This document shows, piece after piece, positions 24,515 through 34,460 of a DNA stretch of 64,000 nt. Location of the stretch: contig CAYULH010000010.1 in assembly GCA_964445645.1 (NCBI GenBank), positions 1-64,000 on the forward strand, in the 5' to 3' direction. The position numbers and the translations under genes were made by a program. The stretch is from Aureispira sp964445645. Its GTDB lineage: Bacteria; Bacteroidota; Bacteroidia; Chitinophagales; Saprospiraceae. The notes under the pieces are model-generated. The model searched no databases, was not told the origin of the DNA, and saw nothing but the letters and a program-made list of their open reading frames with translations. Positions within the stretch are counted from its first letter, which is position 1. Every line of letters begins with the position of its first letter.

Positions 24515-27394
24515 TTATACCATATACTTAACAAAAATCTCTGCTAGTCGTGGATGATACGTTTCCTTCAAAGTCGTTCTTATTTTTTCTTTTATTTGTG
24601 GAACTTGTCCAAAACGTTTTAGCATAACCTCATGATCGAATAGTAGTATCCATTCAGGTTTGAACTTTGAATAATCAAAAGTATCTAAAGTAATTAGCCA
24701 TTTCTGCCAGTCACATAGTTTTGTAAGTTGTTTGATTCTAGGATCATCAGTATTGATGTCTAAACAATAGATGAGCAAAGCAAAATTAAGAAAGTAAACG
24801 TTATTCAATTCAGGTTTTCCTTTCCATAATTTATAGCTTCCATCTCCTTTTGCATTGTTGATGTATTGTATATGCTTACTAAAATAGTCTCTGAAATCTA
24901 TGTCTATAACTTCTTCAAAAAGCAGACTTCTATATAATCTAGGATTAAACGCTGCATCAAGTTCTTCAAAGAATGCTTTCTCTAATATTGCCTTATTGGG
25001 AGCATCTGATATACCCCAAAACAATGGTAAGTTACTATAATTACGTCTGTTTTCTTTACTATTCAGAATGGCTTTTTGTGTGAAAATTGGGTCTGTTAAC
25101 TGAAATCCAGTATGAAAGTTCTTTAAAGCATCGCATATTGATTGAATCAAATTGTCATTATTTAACTTTTGCTTCTTAAATGTCAATTTTAGAATCACAA
25201 CCAGCTCATTTGGTAGAAAACAACTCCCATGCCGTACAATAAATAGTGAAAAGTTTTTTAATAGAGCAGAATGAAGTGTTTGATCCACTTTTAAAAAATT
25301 GATCAATGTTGGGATAAATGTTCTGCACTCTTCTTCTTCCAGTTCTGTTCTACTCAATAAGAAGAATAAATTATCAAAAATATTTATATAGATTTTTTTA
25401 AAATAACAATTAGTTAATACTTGAATTAAAGCTCCATTTGCTGTAGGCTCCCACCAGAATTTTTCCCCATGATTTGATTGCAAAAAATTCTTTGTTTTCT
25501 CCAATAAGTCATTTTTAGCTGTTTCTGAAAGATGAATTTCATTTATTTTGTAGTCTTTGAACAACTTCTTTACAGTACTTGGAAAAAGATCAAAAATTAT
25601 AATATTGATATGATACACCTCAAGCTTTTCCAAACGAGCATAATAACCTTCTTTTATGGAATAACTTATTAAATAGCCTCTTAATACCTTCTCACATACT
25701 TTTTTGTATTGTGTAAATTCTGCTCCCAAAAGGTAATTACTAGAATAATGCTGCAAAAATGCAGCTAAAGGCTGGTTAAGTCCAAAGGTATAATTGGGAA
25801 ATATGCCTCTACTATTTCTCTCAAAGGAAGCCTTTGCTTTTTTTAATCCTGTTATTTTTTCTTCAATAGTTTCCTCTGCCTTTCTTCTAATTTTTTCATC
25901 TTTTATATCAATTAGCACTCTTCTCCTATCAGGGTCTACTAGATCCAATTCATGCAAAATTAAATCCAAATCAATAGACCTGATAGATTCCATTACCTCT
26001 TCTTTGTCGTCTAAGTCATAGTTATGTTCCATTCGATTATGGAGCCTAAATAAATTGTACTTAGCCAAGAAATAAAGCAACTCATTCTTTCCCTTTTCTT
26101 GCTCTGCAATTTTTTGATAAATTAAATAACTTGTTTTAAAATCGTTGGTACCAAAAACCTGATGAAAATAGGCTGATTCAAGTGTATTGTGGTCAACACG
26201 CCCTTCTCTGCTTTTGAGAGTCTTTAGAACAGCAGCAAAATCAAGTCGATAATAACAACATTTTAAACAATTACAAACTTGGCCATTTTTCCGAAAATCT
26301 ATTGAAAATTCTCTTAGTTGTTCGGCATGGTCTCGTAACTCATCTCTTAAGTTATCTTCGTGCTTAATCGATTGTTTTACCTTATTGACATCCTCATAAC
26401 ACTTTATACGAAAAACTAAACAATCATTTAATCTTTTGATGATAAACTCCAATTTGTCCCTATACTCAACAACTTGCTTTTTTTGCAATTCTGCTTCAAG
26501 CTCTTCCTGAATTATTAGCGTCCCAGGCTGCACCTCTATCCTACTAAAAAGGCTAAAAATTTCATCTTCTGCCGATGACAGACAAAACTCAGAATAATGC
26601 CAAACATACTTATCTATATTACTGAATGGTCGAGCATTTGCCAAAATATTAGGGTCTACATACGAGAGTCCCTCAAACTTTTTTAGCAGATGATATATTT
26701 GGTCAAGTATATGTAATGATTGATTAGTCTTTTTTTGATAATTAGCCTCTTTATTTTTCTTGATTAATCGTTCTAACCTTGAAGTGCCATTTTCAGTAAG
26801 TAACATTTCTTTTTGTAACAAAAAGAAAAACCTTTTCAGCTCTAATTCATCATGTAATTTTTCTAAATGAAATACTTCATACTTTGTTAGGTCATCAGCT
26901 TGATATAGTCTTATTTCTATAAAATTAGATACAATTACCCATCTACATTTGTCACCATATTTAGGCGCATACGAAAACGCTTGTTCTACAGGTGTTCGTT
27001 TATCATTGGATCTATTTTGCTTTTTATCCAAGTCTGTATTGGCATCCTTTAATTCAATAATGCCATACACCCCTCGTGCCAATTCCTCCTTTAATTTGAA
27101 ATATCCAATTGCACCATCAGGCTTTTGGCCGTCAACAATAGTCTTTAGTTCTTTCTCAAGATTCCAGCAATTATAATTACGATAATTGAAACCTAAAATA
27201 TCACCAAATATATCATTAATAAAATCTGTTCCAATTGCAGTTTCATTACTGTTCTCTAGCTTCCCCAATTTAAATGATTGAATCCAATCATTTAAAATTT
27301 CTTTCTTTGATACAAGTCCATCAATATTGCTAAGTCGAAAATATTTGAGCTGCTCATTCAAAAAATCTTCCTCAAAAATAGATTTGCCTTTCAT
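24515..27394 (-). CDS. 959-residue protein with PD-(D/E)xK nuclease head, putative defence effector
   Basis: The N-terminal 170 residues resemble the nuclease part of Type I/IIG restriction enzymes. GTDFINDIFGDILGF is followed by KPDGAIGYF (Asp93), GIIELKDAN with E114 and K116, and VEQAFSYA giving QxxxY (Q138, Y142). There are no methyltransferase (NPPY) or helicase (Walker) motifs in the remaining 790 residues. That part is helical, repeat-like and A+T-rich, with a Cys cluster CNCLKCC at about 377-383 that might bind metal. The start MKGKSIFEED is well placed. The gene stands alone apart from the 57-residue protein. Function is inferred only: a stand-alone anti-phage nuclease. Confidence 0.65.
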   Translation of the reverse strand: MKGKSIFEEDFLNEQLKYFRLSNIDGLVSKKEILNDWIQSFKLGKLENSNETAIGTDFINDIFGDILGFNYRNYNCWNLEKELKTIVDGQKPDGAIGYFKLKEELARGVYGIIELKDANTDLDKKQNRSNDKRTPVEQAFSYAPKYGDKCRWVIVSNFIEIRLYQADDLTKYEVFHLEKLHDELELKRFFFLLQKEMLLTENGTSRLERLIKKNKEANYQKKTNQSLHILDQIYHLLKKFEGLSYVDPNILANARPFSNIDKYVWHYSEFCLSSAEDEIFSLFSRIEVQPGTLIIQEELEAELQKKQVVEYRDKLEFIIKRLNDCLVFRIKCYEDVNKVKQSIKHEDNLRDELRDHAEQLREFSIDFRKNGQVCNCLKCCYYRLDFAAVLKTLKSREGRVDHNTLESAYFHQVFGTNDFKTSYLIYQKIAEQEKGKNELLYFLAKYNLFRLHNRMEHNYDLDDKEEVMESIRSIDLDLILHELDLVDPDRRRVLIDIKDEKIRRKAEETIEEKITGLKKAKASFERNSRGIFPNYTFGLNQPLAAFLQHYSSNYLLGAEFTQYKKVCEKVLRGYLISYSIKEGYYARLEKLEVYHINIIIFDLFPSTVKKLFKDYKINEIHLSETAKNDLLEKTKNFLQSNHGEKFWWEPTANGALIQVLTNCYFKKIYINIFDNLFFLLSRTELEEEECRTFIPTLINFLKVDQTLHSALLKNFSLFIVRHGSCFLPNELVVILKLTFKKQKLNNDNLIQSICDALKNFHTGFQLTDPIFTQKAILNSKENRRNYSNLPLFWGISDAPNKAILEKAFFEELDAAFNPRLYRSLLFEEVIDIDFRDYFSKHIQYINNAKGDGSYKLWKGKPELNNVYFLNFALLIYCLDINTDDPRIKQLTKLCDWQKWLITLDTFDYSKFKPEWILLFDHEVMLKRFGQVPQIKEKIRTTLKETYHPRLAEIFVKYMV

Positions 27395-27719
27395 TAACTG
27401 TTTTTATTAATTTTACCTCTACACAAATAGTATAATACAAAAAAATACCCATACTACTAAACAATCGACTATTTCTACCCTTCCCAACCTAACCACTCCT
27501 CTTTTCCCCTTTCAGCACATATACAGTAGCCCTTCCTTTGCCCAGTTTTTTATTATGACTTCATTCGTCATTGTTGATCCTTGAATTCTTGTAGAAGAAC
27601 CAATACTTTCAATGGTTGCCATCTGCTTTAATCCCTTCAAATAAATTGATTATCTTACTTCTAAACCAGTCCTTAAGTCGTCTTAAAATCAAATTTTAAT
27701 TTAGCTTCCATTTATTAAA

Positions 27720-27808
27720 TTATTTGATTTGTATTCGCTTTGTATTTGATTCAAAGATAGAACATTCATTTCAATTTATTCGATTCGTATTCGCTTCGTA
27801 TTTGATTC
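27720..27808. repeat. Pair of 33-base direct repeats
   Basis: 27720-27752 and 27776-27808 share the pattern ttatt(t/c)gatt(t/c)gtattcgctt and then (t/c)gtatttgattc, differing at only three positions, all T/C. The intervening 23 bases are unrelated. Each unit itself contains two similar halves. Two copies only, so not a CRISPR array. Confidence 0.6.
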
Positions 27809-27927
27809 TACCTACAAACCAATAAAACCCACTGCCAATTTAAATCGCCCACCTCAACTTGGCACTACCCTTGCATTCCTACCAAACAGATTCTCACTAT
27901 TATTCCACACAAAACAAGAGGATTGTG

Positions 27928-27935
27928 TACTTTTG
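27928..27935 (+). promoter_or_regulatory. Candidate -7 box for the secreted protein gene
   Basis: TACTTTTG fits TAnnTTTG and lies 40 bases before the chosen ATG at 27976. A matching -33 TTG is not seen. Confidence 0.35.
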
Positions 27936-27975
27936 CAATTCAATTTACTTCAACGGAACTATTTTATTGATAAAT

Positions 27976-28926
27976 ATGAAATTATTATTATTAACATTAT
28001 TACTACTATCGACTAGTTGTTTTGTACAGGCCCAAGACATGGCCGGCACCTGGTCGGGCTATATGGACCAAAGTACGGGTGCTTCCAAAACAGCAGGTTA
28101 TAACATTTATTGGGAAAAAGGCATTTGGAAAGAAGGGATGCCCACGCACCAGATGACCATAACAATGGTGTACAATGAAGAATTGGATAATTATACAGGC
28201 GAATACTACATCTGTGAAACCTTGCAGAAAGCACATTATGGCCGTTTTGCCTTGGTGGCGACGTATAAAAACAACAAACTGACTTACGAAACACCAACTA
28301 AGCTCTTTGAAGTGAAGAACAGCCTGAATGTGGGCTTTTGTTTTAGTGGGGCGACTTTGACAAGGTCGGAGGATGAATATTATGAATACCTCAAAGGTAC
28401 TTGGAAGGGTTGGGACAAACAGAAAAGAAGCTGTGCATCGGGTCAAGCTGTATTGCGCCGCCTCAAAGACCCCAATAAGCTGCCTCCGCCCCCTACACCA
28501 GAAACACCTGAGACTCCAGAAACGCCCCAAACACCTGAAAAGCCTACAATAACACAAACAGTTCCCAAAAACACCACACTCGATCATTACGAAAATCGCT
28601 CAAAGGTAATGAAGGAGCTGATGACGGTAAGCAAGGATTCTATTACGGTAGATGTTTGGGATGGCAATAGAGAGGATGGGGATATTATTTCCTTGGTTTT
28701 TAATGGAAAAGTATTGCTAGAAAAGCATGTGCTGACCAAAAGCAAAAAAAGCTTTAGGGTGGCCTTGCAGAAAGGGCAAAATGTATTGACCTTGATTGCA
28801 CACAACTTGGGCGATATTCCGCCCAATACGGCCGCCTTGGAGGTGGAACGCAACGAGGGGCGCAAAAAAATAACGCTTTCTTCAGATATGTTGAAAAGTG
28901 AGTCTATTTTGATTATGAAAGAATAA
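27976..28926 (+). CDS. Secreted two-domain protein with proline-rich linker
   Basis: I chose the ATG at 27976, where MKLLLLTLLLLSTSCFVQAQ forms a signal peptide. The mature N-terminal domain (about 20-165) is beta-rich and begins DMAGTWSGYMDQS, lipocalin-like in flavour. A PETPETPETPQTPEKP linker follows at about 175-195. The C-terminal domain (about 205-316) has ITVDVWDGNREDGDIISLVF and LTLIAHNLGDIPPNTAALEV, a module I associate with many secreted Bacteroidota proteins, where it usually sits at the C-terminus. Exact function is unknown. The next gene starts two bases on, so they form an operon. Confidence 0.65.
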   Translation: MKLLLLTLLLLSTSCFVQAQDMAGTWSGYMDQSTGASKTAGYNIYWEKGIWKEGMPTHQMTITMVYNEELDNYTGEYYICETLQKAHYGRFALVATYKNNKLTYETPTKLFEVKNSLNVGFCFSGATLTRSEDEYYEYLKGTWKGWDKQKRSCASGQAVLRRLKDPNKLPPPPTPETPETPETPQTPEKPTITQTVPKNTTLDHYENRSKVMKELMTVSKDSITVDVWDGNREDGDIISLVFNGKVLLEKHVLTKSKKSFRVALQKGQNVLTLIAHNLGDIPPNTAALEVERNEGRKKITLSSDMLKSESILIMKE

Positions 28927-28927
28927 T

Positions 28928-29281
28928 ATGAGCCGAAAACCAGACCCTATACGCCTATTGTTTGTATGCAGCCAAAACAAGTGGCGAAGCCGCACGGCAG
29001 AACATATTTTTAAGAATAGAACGGGTTGGAGTGTGCGGTCGGCAGGCACCGACAGAGCGGCCAGAGTGCGCCTCAATGCCAATCATGTCAATTGGGCGGA
29101 GGTTATTTTTGTAATGGAGGACAAGCACAAGAAACGCATCCAACAGCATTTTAGACCGCAGCTCAAAGAGCAAGAAATCATTGTGTTGGGTATTCCTGAT
29201 GAATATCAATACTTGGATCCTGAATTGATAGAGATTTTGGAAGAATCGGTCAATTATTACCTAGAAGATGAAAGTGAGTAA
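28928..29281 (+). CDS. Low-molecular-weight tyrosine-phosphatase-like protein
   Basis: The 117-residue protein carries the P-loop CSQNKWRS (C-x5-R-S, Cys about residue 15) directly after a hydrophobic strand, as in low-molecular-weight protein tyrosine phosphatases. It is shorter than the usual 150 residues. The family's late DP loop may be represented by YLDPELIEIL. It is co-transcribed with the secreted protein upstream and its end overlaps the convergent DUF445 gene by 21 bases. Substrate unknown; catalytic activity is plausible because Cys and Arg are intact. Confidence 0.75.
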   Translation: MSRKPDPIRLLFVCSQNKWRSRTAEHIFKNRTGWSVRSAGTDRAARVRLNANHVNWAEVIFVMEDKHKKRIQQHFRPQLKEQEIIVLGIPDEYQYLDPELIEILEESVNYYLEDESE

Positions 29282-30514
29282 TAATTGTATAAAACCAGCC
29301 ACCATTCCCAATAAGGCTCCTGTCAGAATGAGTTTCCATTCGTCCTCTTGAAACACAGGGCGCAAAAAATTTACAAATTCATCGGGGGGCAGCTTGCTCA
29401 TGCGTGTGTACATGGTATCTTCAATGTCCAATGCTTGTTTGGCATAATCAAACACAACGTGTACTTGCTCGGGGGCAGCTTCTACAAAACGACGCACAGC
29501 CACCTCCTTGATTTTATCATAGGTATCGGTGCCAGAGGTCAACTTAATAACAGAGCTGTTAAAGCCTGCTGCTTTGTCTATGCCTTCTTGCGAGTGTCGG
29601 GCAATGATGTCGGCCAATCGGTCGGCGCCTGCTCCACCAAACATCTGATTGAACACATTATCCATGGTCATCACATTCTCAGAAACCAATCGGGCGTAGC
29701 CCTCCGAAACTTCTTTTTGGCGTTTGATAAAAAGACCTTGGATTTGGAAGCCCAAGAAATTGATGGGGTTGGTGGGCGAAAAAATCATGCGTAAGGCCAA
29801 AATATTGGTGAGCCATCCTACCACCAATCCGCCTACGGGCAATTGCCAAGGTGCGCCCCAATACACCCACAATATCGCTTGCAGCACGCCAAAAATAAAC
29901 CCAAACACAAATCCAGAGCGTTCGATAAAGGTAAATTCCTTGTCGCCCACTTCCAGAAAGATTCTATTGAGCAAGACTTTGTTCTGTGTTAGGTGATTGA
30001 CAGCCATCGCCTTGAGATCAAACACATCTGTGATATTGCTCTTGACATCTTCCATGATTTCCTCAATCACAGAAGGGATTTCCTCGGCTGCTCGGGCATA
30101 AATTTTTTCTTTGCGCTGTCTGGAGAATAGCTTCCACATAGGCACATGCTCTGCCATGACCTCATCAATAATATCCTTGGACAAACGCAGGATGTGTGGC
30201 TCCATTTGCTGGGCAACGACAGCCGGCTCTATTCTGCCAAACTGGTCTTCTACATCAATCAACTTGGTGGTAATCATATCGGTAGCCTTGCCAGCCATGT
30301 GTTCGGCCTTGGAAGGGATAATGCCCTGCCAACCCAATGCAGGCAGACCACCCCAACCCACGGCTTTTACGCCCTTGACCTCAAATCCCACAAATTCTAA
30401 TGGATAAAATGTCATTCGCAAGGCCAAGACATTGGTAGCCCACCCAATAAACGCCGAGATAAAGGGTAGAATAACAATATCAATATTTGCAAGTATCCAA
30501 GTTGTCACGTTCAT
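29261..30514 (-). CDS. DUF445 family membrane protein
   Basis: The 417-residue protein matches the DUF445 pattern: an N-terminal membrane helix with PFISAFIGWATNVLALRMTF, a long soluble helical middle, and a repeated motif VGGLVVGWLTNILALRMIFS near residue 225. A C-terminal membrane helix (GALLGMVAGFIQLLLTF) ends it. The (G)W.TN.LALRM.F motif occurs twice, at each membrane-proximal point. The family has no settled function; envelope maintenance has been proposed. It starts three bases after elbB's stop on the same strand. Confidence 0.85.
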   Translation of the reverse strand: MNVTTWILANIDIVILPFISAFIGWATNVLALRMTFYPLEFVGFEVKGVKAVGWGGLPALGWQGIIPSKAEHMAGKATDMITTKLIDVEDQFGRIEPAVVAQQMEPHILRLSKDIIDEVMAEHVPMWKLFSRQRKEKIYARAAEEIPSVIEEIMEDVKSNITDVFDLKAMAVNHLTQNKVLLNRIFLEVGDKEFTFIERSGFVFGFIFGVLQAILWVYWGAPWQLPVGGLVVGWLTNILALRMIFSPTNPINFLGFQIQGLFIKRQKEVSEGYARLVSENVMTMDNVFNQMFGGAGADRLADIIARHSQEGIDKAAGFNSSVIKLTSGTDTYDKIKEVAVRRFVEAAPEQVHVVFDYAKQALDIEDTMYTRMSKLPPDEFVNFLRPVFQEDEWKLILTGALLGMVAGFIQLLLTFIF

Positions 30515-30517
30515 TTA

Positions 30518-31219
30518 TTAAGCTTCTTCTTCTGTTTCTTTTATCAACGCCACTAGCTCTCCAATAGCCATTGCAATATTTTCTCTTACCTCCAAAATAC
30601 TTGCCTCCATCATGTAACAAGGTGCCGTTACAATTTTATTGGTATGATCCACAATCACCTCTTCTACGGTAGCCATGCTTACCATTGCGCCCAATTCGCC
30701 CATTCCTTGGCTGATGCCTTCTATATCATAAGGTGATGGGGCCTCGGTAGAACCTACCGTCAAACTAGCATGAATGCCTGCCTCTTCTAGTGCTTTGGCT
30801 ATCACAGTAGGACCCATGCACAAGCCCGCTATAGGTTTGCCTGCTTTTACGAAATTGATAATCAACTCCTTTACAGCAGGCTTAATGGCACCAGCAGCCC
30901 CTTCCAAAGCCCATTTATTGAGGTTTTTGGCAGCACCAAAGCCCCCTGGTATAACCAAGCCATCAAAATCTGCTACTTGAACCGTGGCTAAATCCTGAAC
31001 CGCTCCTCTAGCAATACGTGCCGCTTCTACCATTACATTGCGTTCCTCTGGCATCTCCTCACCTGTTAGGTGATTCACAACATGGTGTTGGGGTTCGTTG
31101 GGCGCAATGCACTGTGCTTGCGCTCCAAACTCTTCTAATGCCAACAAAGTGAAGACCGCTTCATGAATTTCGGAGCCATCATATACGCCACTTCCAGCCA
31201 ATAATACTGCAATTTTCAT
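30518..31219 (-). CDS. elbB: ElbB-type DJ-1/PfpI superfamily glyoxalase
   Basis: The 233-residue cytoplasmic protein of the class I glutamine-amidotransferase-like fold shows VLLAGSGVYDGSEIHEAVFT at the front, LVIPGGFGAAKNLNKWA, and the nucleophile elbow IAGLCMGPTVIAKAL with the conserved Cys. These are diagnostic for ElbB (isoprenoid biosynthesis glyoxalase-like), which has glyoxalase activity in E. coli. It forms a two-gene unit with the DUF445 gene. Confidence 0.92.
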   Translation of the reverse strand: MKIAVLLAGSGVYDGSEIHEAVFTLLALEEFGAQAQCIAPNEPQHHVVNHLTGEEMPEERNVMVEAARIARGAVQDLATVQVADFDGLVIPGGFGAAKNLNKWALEGAAGAIKPAVKELIINFVKAGKPIAGLCMGPTVIAKALEEAGIHASLTVGSTEAPSPYDIEGISQGMGELGAMVSMATVEEVIVDHTNKIVTAPCYMMEASILEVRENIAMAIGELVALIKETEEEA

Positions 31220-31402
31220 TGTTTGTTTCCTTTAAATATTTGTTCTGTAATGGTAGAATAATAATGTTTGTTGTATGGTATAACTCAAAAGTACAAAAAG
31301 CCTTTGGAAGCTATACTTTGCATTGCTTGTAAGATAGCATTAAAAGCTATTTTTCTTAAAAAAAGTAGTATACAATTGTAATTACTCTATGAATTTTTAG
31401 TT

Positions 31403-31438
31403 CAAAAAAACAGGCACTTGAAAAAATCAAATGCCTGT
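31403..31438 (-). terminator. Rho-independent terminator of the TonB receptor gene
   Basis: On the leftward strand an 11-bp stem with one mismatch (arms 31410-31420 and 31428-31438) is followed by seven T residues. It lies 30 bases past the receptor stop. Confidence 0.8.
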
Positions 31439-31467
31439 GTAAATAATATTTTTATGTCAGTAGATTG

Positions 31468-33879
31468 CTAGAACTGTATTCTATAAAATACATTCGGAAT
31501 AAATCCAAATTGTTGGCTTGTAGCCGCCATTCTCAAATCAGGGTCGTAGTACACTTGTCTAGGATTGGCAATATTGGCTACATTAATTAAGTCTACAAAG
31601 AAATAATGAGAGACCTTTTTGCTATTGAGGCGTGCTCCTACTTTTAAATCAATTCTGGTGTAGGGGCCTAAACGCAAGCTATTGGTTTGTGTATCATCGT
31701 ACACGGTTCCGCCTTGCTGCTCCGACTGTCCTAATAAAAGTGGTGTGTAGGGCGTTCCTCCTGTATGGATGGCACGCAAATCTACTGTAAAGGCATTGCG
31801 TTTTTTGGGGCCCATTTTGAACTCCTTTCCTACTACCAACTTGGTCATGTATTGAATGTCAAACGAGGTATTGCGCCACACGCCATCACTAGCCTGATAC
31901 AAAGAACGGAAATAAGAACCCGATACAATTCCGTAGTAGCCTTGGCTCAAGAATTTTTCAAAACTCAACTCCCCTCCTGCATTAAACGATACGCCATCGC
32001 TCACTAAATTCACTCGTTGAGGGGTTTCATATACACCATAATTGATAAGCGAGAAGCTGCTTGGCAATTGATCTACAGGAATATTGGTATTGTATTGCCC
32101 ATAAGCATTGACCTTCATGGCCCATTGCTCTGCAAAATACAAGTTGTAGGATAAAACTACTTGTTGGCTGTTTAGCAATCCAAACTCACGATTGCTGTTG
32201 TTATACCCTGTTTGTGTGCCGTCTCGCTGCACGTGAAACAAGACAGAAAAAGGCTGTAAACGGCTGTGCCAGCCATATCCAAAGCTCAGTTTGTGGCGAC
32301 GACCCAAGAACCAATTAAAGGCAAGACGAGGTTCTACCGACCATGACTGGTTGTTGAGGCTAAAATACTGCCCGTGTACGCCTATATTCATAATAACACG
32401 AGGAGTAATTTTGAACTTGGCTTGTATAAACCCACCCGTATGAATCAGAAAATCATCCGAAAAATACACCTGTTCGCGGCGGAATAAGTTTTGCTCATCA
32501 ATATCCAATAAGAAAGCATAGCCATAGATACCAGCACGAGTAGTCAAACGAGGATTCCATTTGCTATTAAAGGTAGAACTCAAGCCTATTCTGTTTCGCA
32601 TAGAACGAGCTTGGTAATAAGCTAATTTTACATTATTGGTAGTTATGGAGTCTTTGTCAGATTCATAATTCTCAAACAAATAAGAAACGGTAGTTTTTAG
32701 GTAGTTTTTTTCGCCAATAAACTTCTTGTGTGTTAGTCCTGCCAATCCCATTTGTGTACGGGTATAAACATCTACATTCTTCAGTGCAAAAATATCAGAA
32801 GCCAAATATTTATTAGCCAAAAAATTTACATCAGAAACCCCTCCGACAGCAAACAGGGAGAAATCGCCTGCATTTTTGGTAGGTATATTGATTTTTAAAT
32901 TCAAATCTTGATAATTAGGGCTAGAATTGCTACTGGTGTTGACTCCAATTGCTTGAAGAAACTGTATAACGGAGTAACGATAACTCAAAATAAAAGAAGC
33001 TCCACCTTTCTTGATGGGGCCTTCTAGCATCAGTTCTGCTCCCAACAAACTGATTTCACCTGTAAACTCTAATTTTTCATTGTTGCCTGTACGTGTATGA
33101 ATATCAAAAATACCCGAAAAGGCATTGCTGTATTCTGCCGAAAATGCGCCCGTAAGAAAATCTGCTCTATCCAACAAATTGGTGTTTAGAATAGGGAAAA
33201 TTGCTCCTGTATTGCCCAAACGAGCCAAATGATTGGGGTTATCTACAGGCACACCGTCAATTTGCCAGCGTATTCCAAATGGACTATTGCCTCGAACAAC
33301 AATATAGTTTTGAGGGTCGTCTATATTATACGCTCCTGCAAAATTGGAGGCAGCTCTAGCTGGATCTTCCAAACTTCCCGGGTAGCGATTCACTTCCTCA
33401 AATTCAATAGACCGATAACTAACACTGTTCATGTCATTTACAGGATCTAATTTGCTGTTGCGAATGCGCCTGCGATCTTTTTGTGCCAAATCAACAGCAG
33501 GGTCAAGTTTTTCAGCTTCAAATTCTTCTTCTAATTCCACGGTCAATACCACCTCTTTTCCTGCTCCTACCAATACATTCTCAATGTGTCCATAGTATTC
33601 ATGCCGTTCTACCCTAATTCTCTGGCGACCAACAGGTACATTTTGTAATTCAAACCGTCCATATTCATCCGTAACTGTACTAATTATAGGGGAATGATTA
33701 AGCAACTCAACAGTAGCATAAATTAAAGGGGTATTAGAGGCTTGGTCGACAACAGCCCCTCTAACAGACTGTCCTTGGCGGGTTGTTTGGAAGGCATAAT
33801 TTCCATCTTGAGCTTGGATAACTACACACTGCCATAATAGCAAAAAGCATATACAACCATACTGTAGGAATATTTTCAT
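31468..33879 (-). CDS. TonB-dependent outer-membrane receptor with carboxypeptidase-regulatory-like domain
   Basis: I chose the start at 33879, where MKIFLQYGCICFLLLWQCVV begins the signal peptide ending at IQAQD. A CarboxypepD_reg-like beta sandwich follows (VRGAVVDQASNTPLIYATVE to about residue 120), then the plug domain (IVVRGNSPFGIRWQIDGVPV around 190) and a beta-barrel to the C-terminal aromatic (VFYRIQF). The 803 residues fit a TonB receptor of the non-SusC type. There is no SusD partner, so uptake of metal chelates, peptides or small ligands is more likely than glycans. It is terminated by a clear hairpin and is not in an operon. Confidence 0.88.
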   Translation of the reverse strand: MKIFLQYGCICFLLLWQCVVIQAQDGNYAFQTTRQGQSVRGAVVDQASNTPLIYATVELLNHSPIISTVTDEYGRFELQNVPVGRQRIRVERHEYYGHIENVLVGAGKEVVLTVELEEEFEAEKLDPAVDLAQKDRRRIRNSKLDPVNDMNSVSYRSIEFEEVNRYPGSLEDPARAASNFAGAYNIDDPQNYIVVRGNSPFGIRWQIDGVPVDNPNHLARLGNTGAIFPILNTNLLDRADFLTGAFSAEYSNAFSGIFDIHTRTGNNEKLEFTGEISLLGAELMLEGPIKKGGASFILSYRYSVIQFLQAIGVNTSSNSSPNYQDLNLKINIPTKNAGDFSLFAVGGVSDVNFLANKYLASDIFALKNVDVYTRTQMGLAGLTHKKFIGEKNYLKTTVSYLFENYESDKDSITTNNVKLAYYQARSMRNRIGLSSTFNSKWNPRLTTRAGIYGYAFLLDIDEQNLFRREQVYFSDDFLIHTGGFIQAKFKITPRVIMNIGVHGQYFSLNNQSWSVEPRLAFNWFLGRRHKLSFGYGWHSRLQPFSVLFHVQRDGTQTGYNNSNREFGLLNSQQVVLSYNLYFAEQWAMKVNAYGQYNTNIPVDQLPSSFSLINYGVYETPQRVNLVSDGVSFNAGGELSFEKFLSQGYYGIVSGSYFRSLYQASDGVWRNTSFDIQYMTKLVVGKEFKMGPKKRNAFTVDLRAIHTGGTPYTPLLLGQSEQQGGTVYDDTQTNSLRLGPYTRIDLKVGARLNSKKVSHYFFVDLINVANIANPRQVYYDPDLRMAATSQQFGFIPNVFYRIQF

Positions 33880-34460
33880 AAGAGAACTCCTTTTGGTGAT
33901 TGACAATAATAAGTTGAGGTAAAAACTGATTGAAAACATTGAACAAAAACACTTTTGTTTTAACGGGAATAGAGTTCTTTGAGTGGTATTTGGTAAATCA
34001 GGTGTCAGTGCATTATTAACTTGATATTAATATACAGTTTTTCGGCAAAACTAAGGCTTCTAACAAGAACTTTTTTAAACTTAAAGCATTAAAATAGTTC
34101 AATATCAATGTTGTATTATTATAGAAACACTGCATTAATATTACAAACAATTGATTCCCAAACCATTGCCTACACTTATGGCATGGCTCTACTTCTAATT
34201 TTTTTTATTTTAATTTTAATTTCTTTTTTTGAATACTAAACACTCAAAAACAACTTAATAGTTGTAATAAAAAATTCAACTACTATATTTAACCAAGAAA
34301 TAAGGCTCCTCCACAATGCAAAACAACTCGTAAGTTAGGGCGAAAACTTACAAGTTGTTTTGTAGAAAATTTATATTTTATGACAAATAGTTTTTCGCTA
34401 AAGCGACAATATATAATTTTTTTTTACACTAATTAAACAATTTAGAAAATTAATTTTTTA
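33880..34460. other. A+T-rich intergenic region
   Basis: The 581 bases upstream of the receptor gene and downstream of the flavoprotein gene hold no gene. One strong inverted repeat (34320-34361) is listed separately, and the rest shows nothing I can support. Confidence 0.5.
34320..34361 (-). terminator. Large hairpin after the flavoprotein gene
   Basis: Arms 34320-34336 and 34345-34361 pair over 17 bases with one mismatch, around an 8-base loop. The stem ends in A/T pairs, giving a built-in U tract. It lies about 100 bases past the leftward flavoprotein gene, so a terminator is the simplest reading. Confidence 0.6.

Larger units (their letters stand above)
27395..27975. other. Intergenic region with degenerate direct repeat
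   Basis: The 581 bases between divergent genes hold no supported gene. They include the 33-base repeat pair listed next and a -7-like box at 27928-27935. An open frame runs into the following gene from 27859, but its first 39 codons look non-coding. Confidence 0.45.

Noticed and set aside
27720..27808. Possible CRISPR
   Set aside because: There are only two degenerate repeat units, an unrelated 23-base interval and no cas genes in the window.
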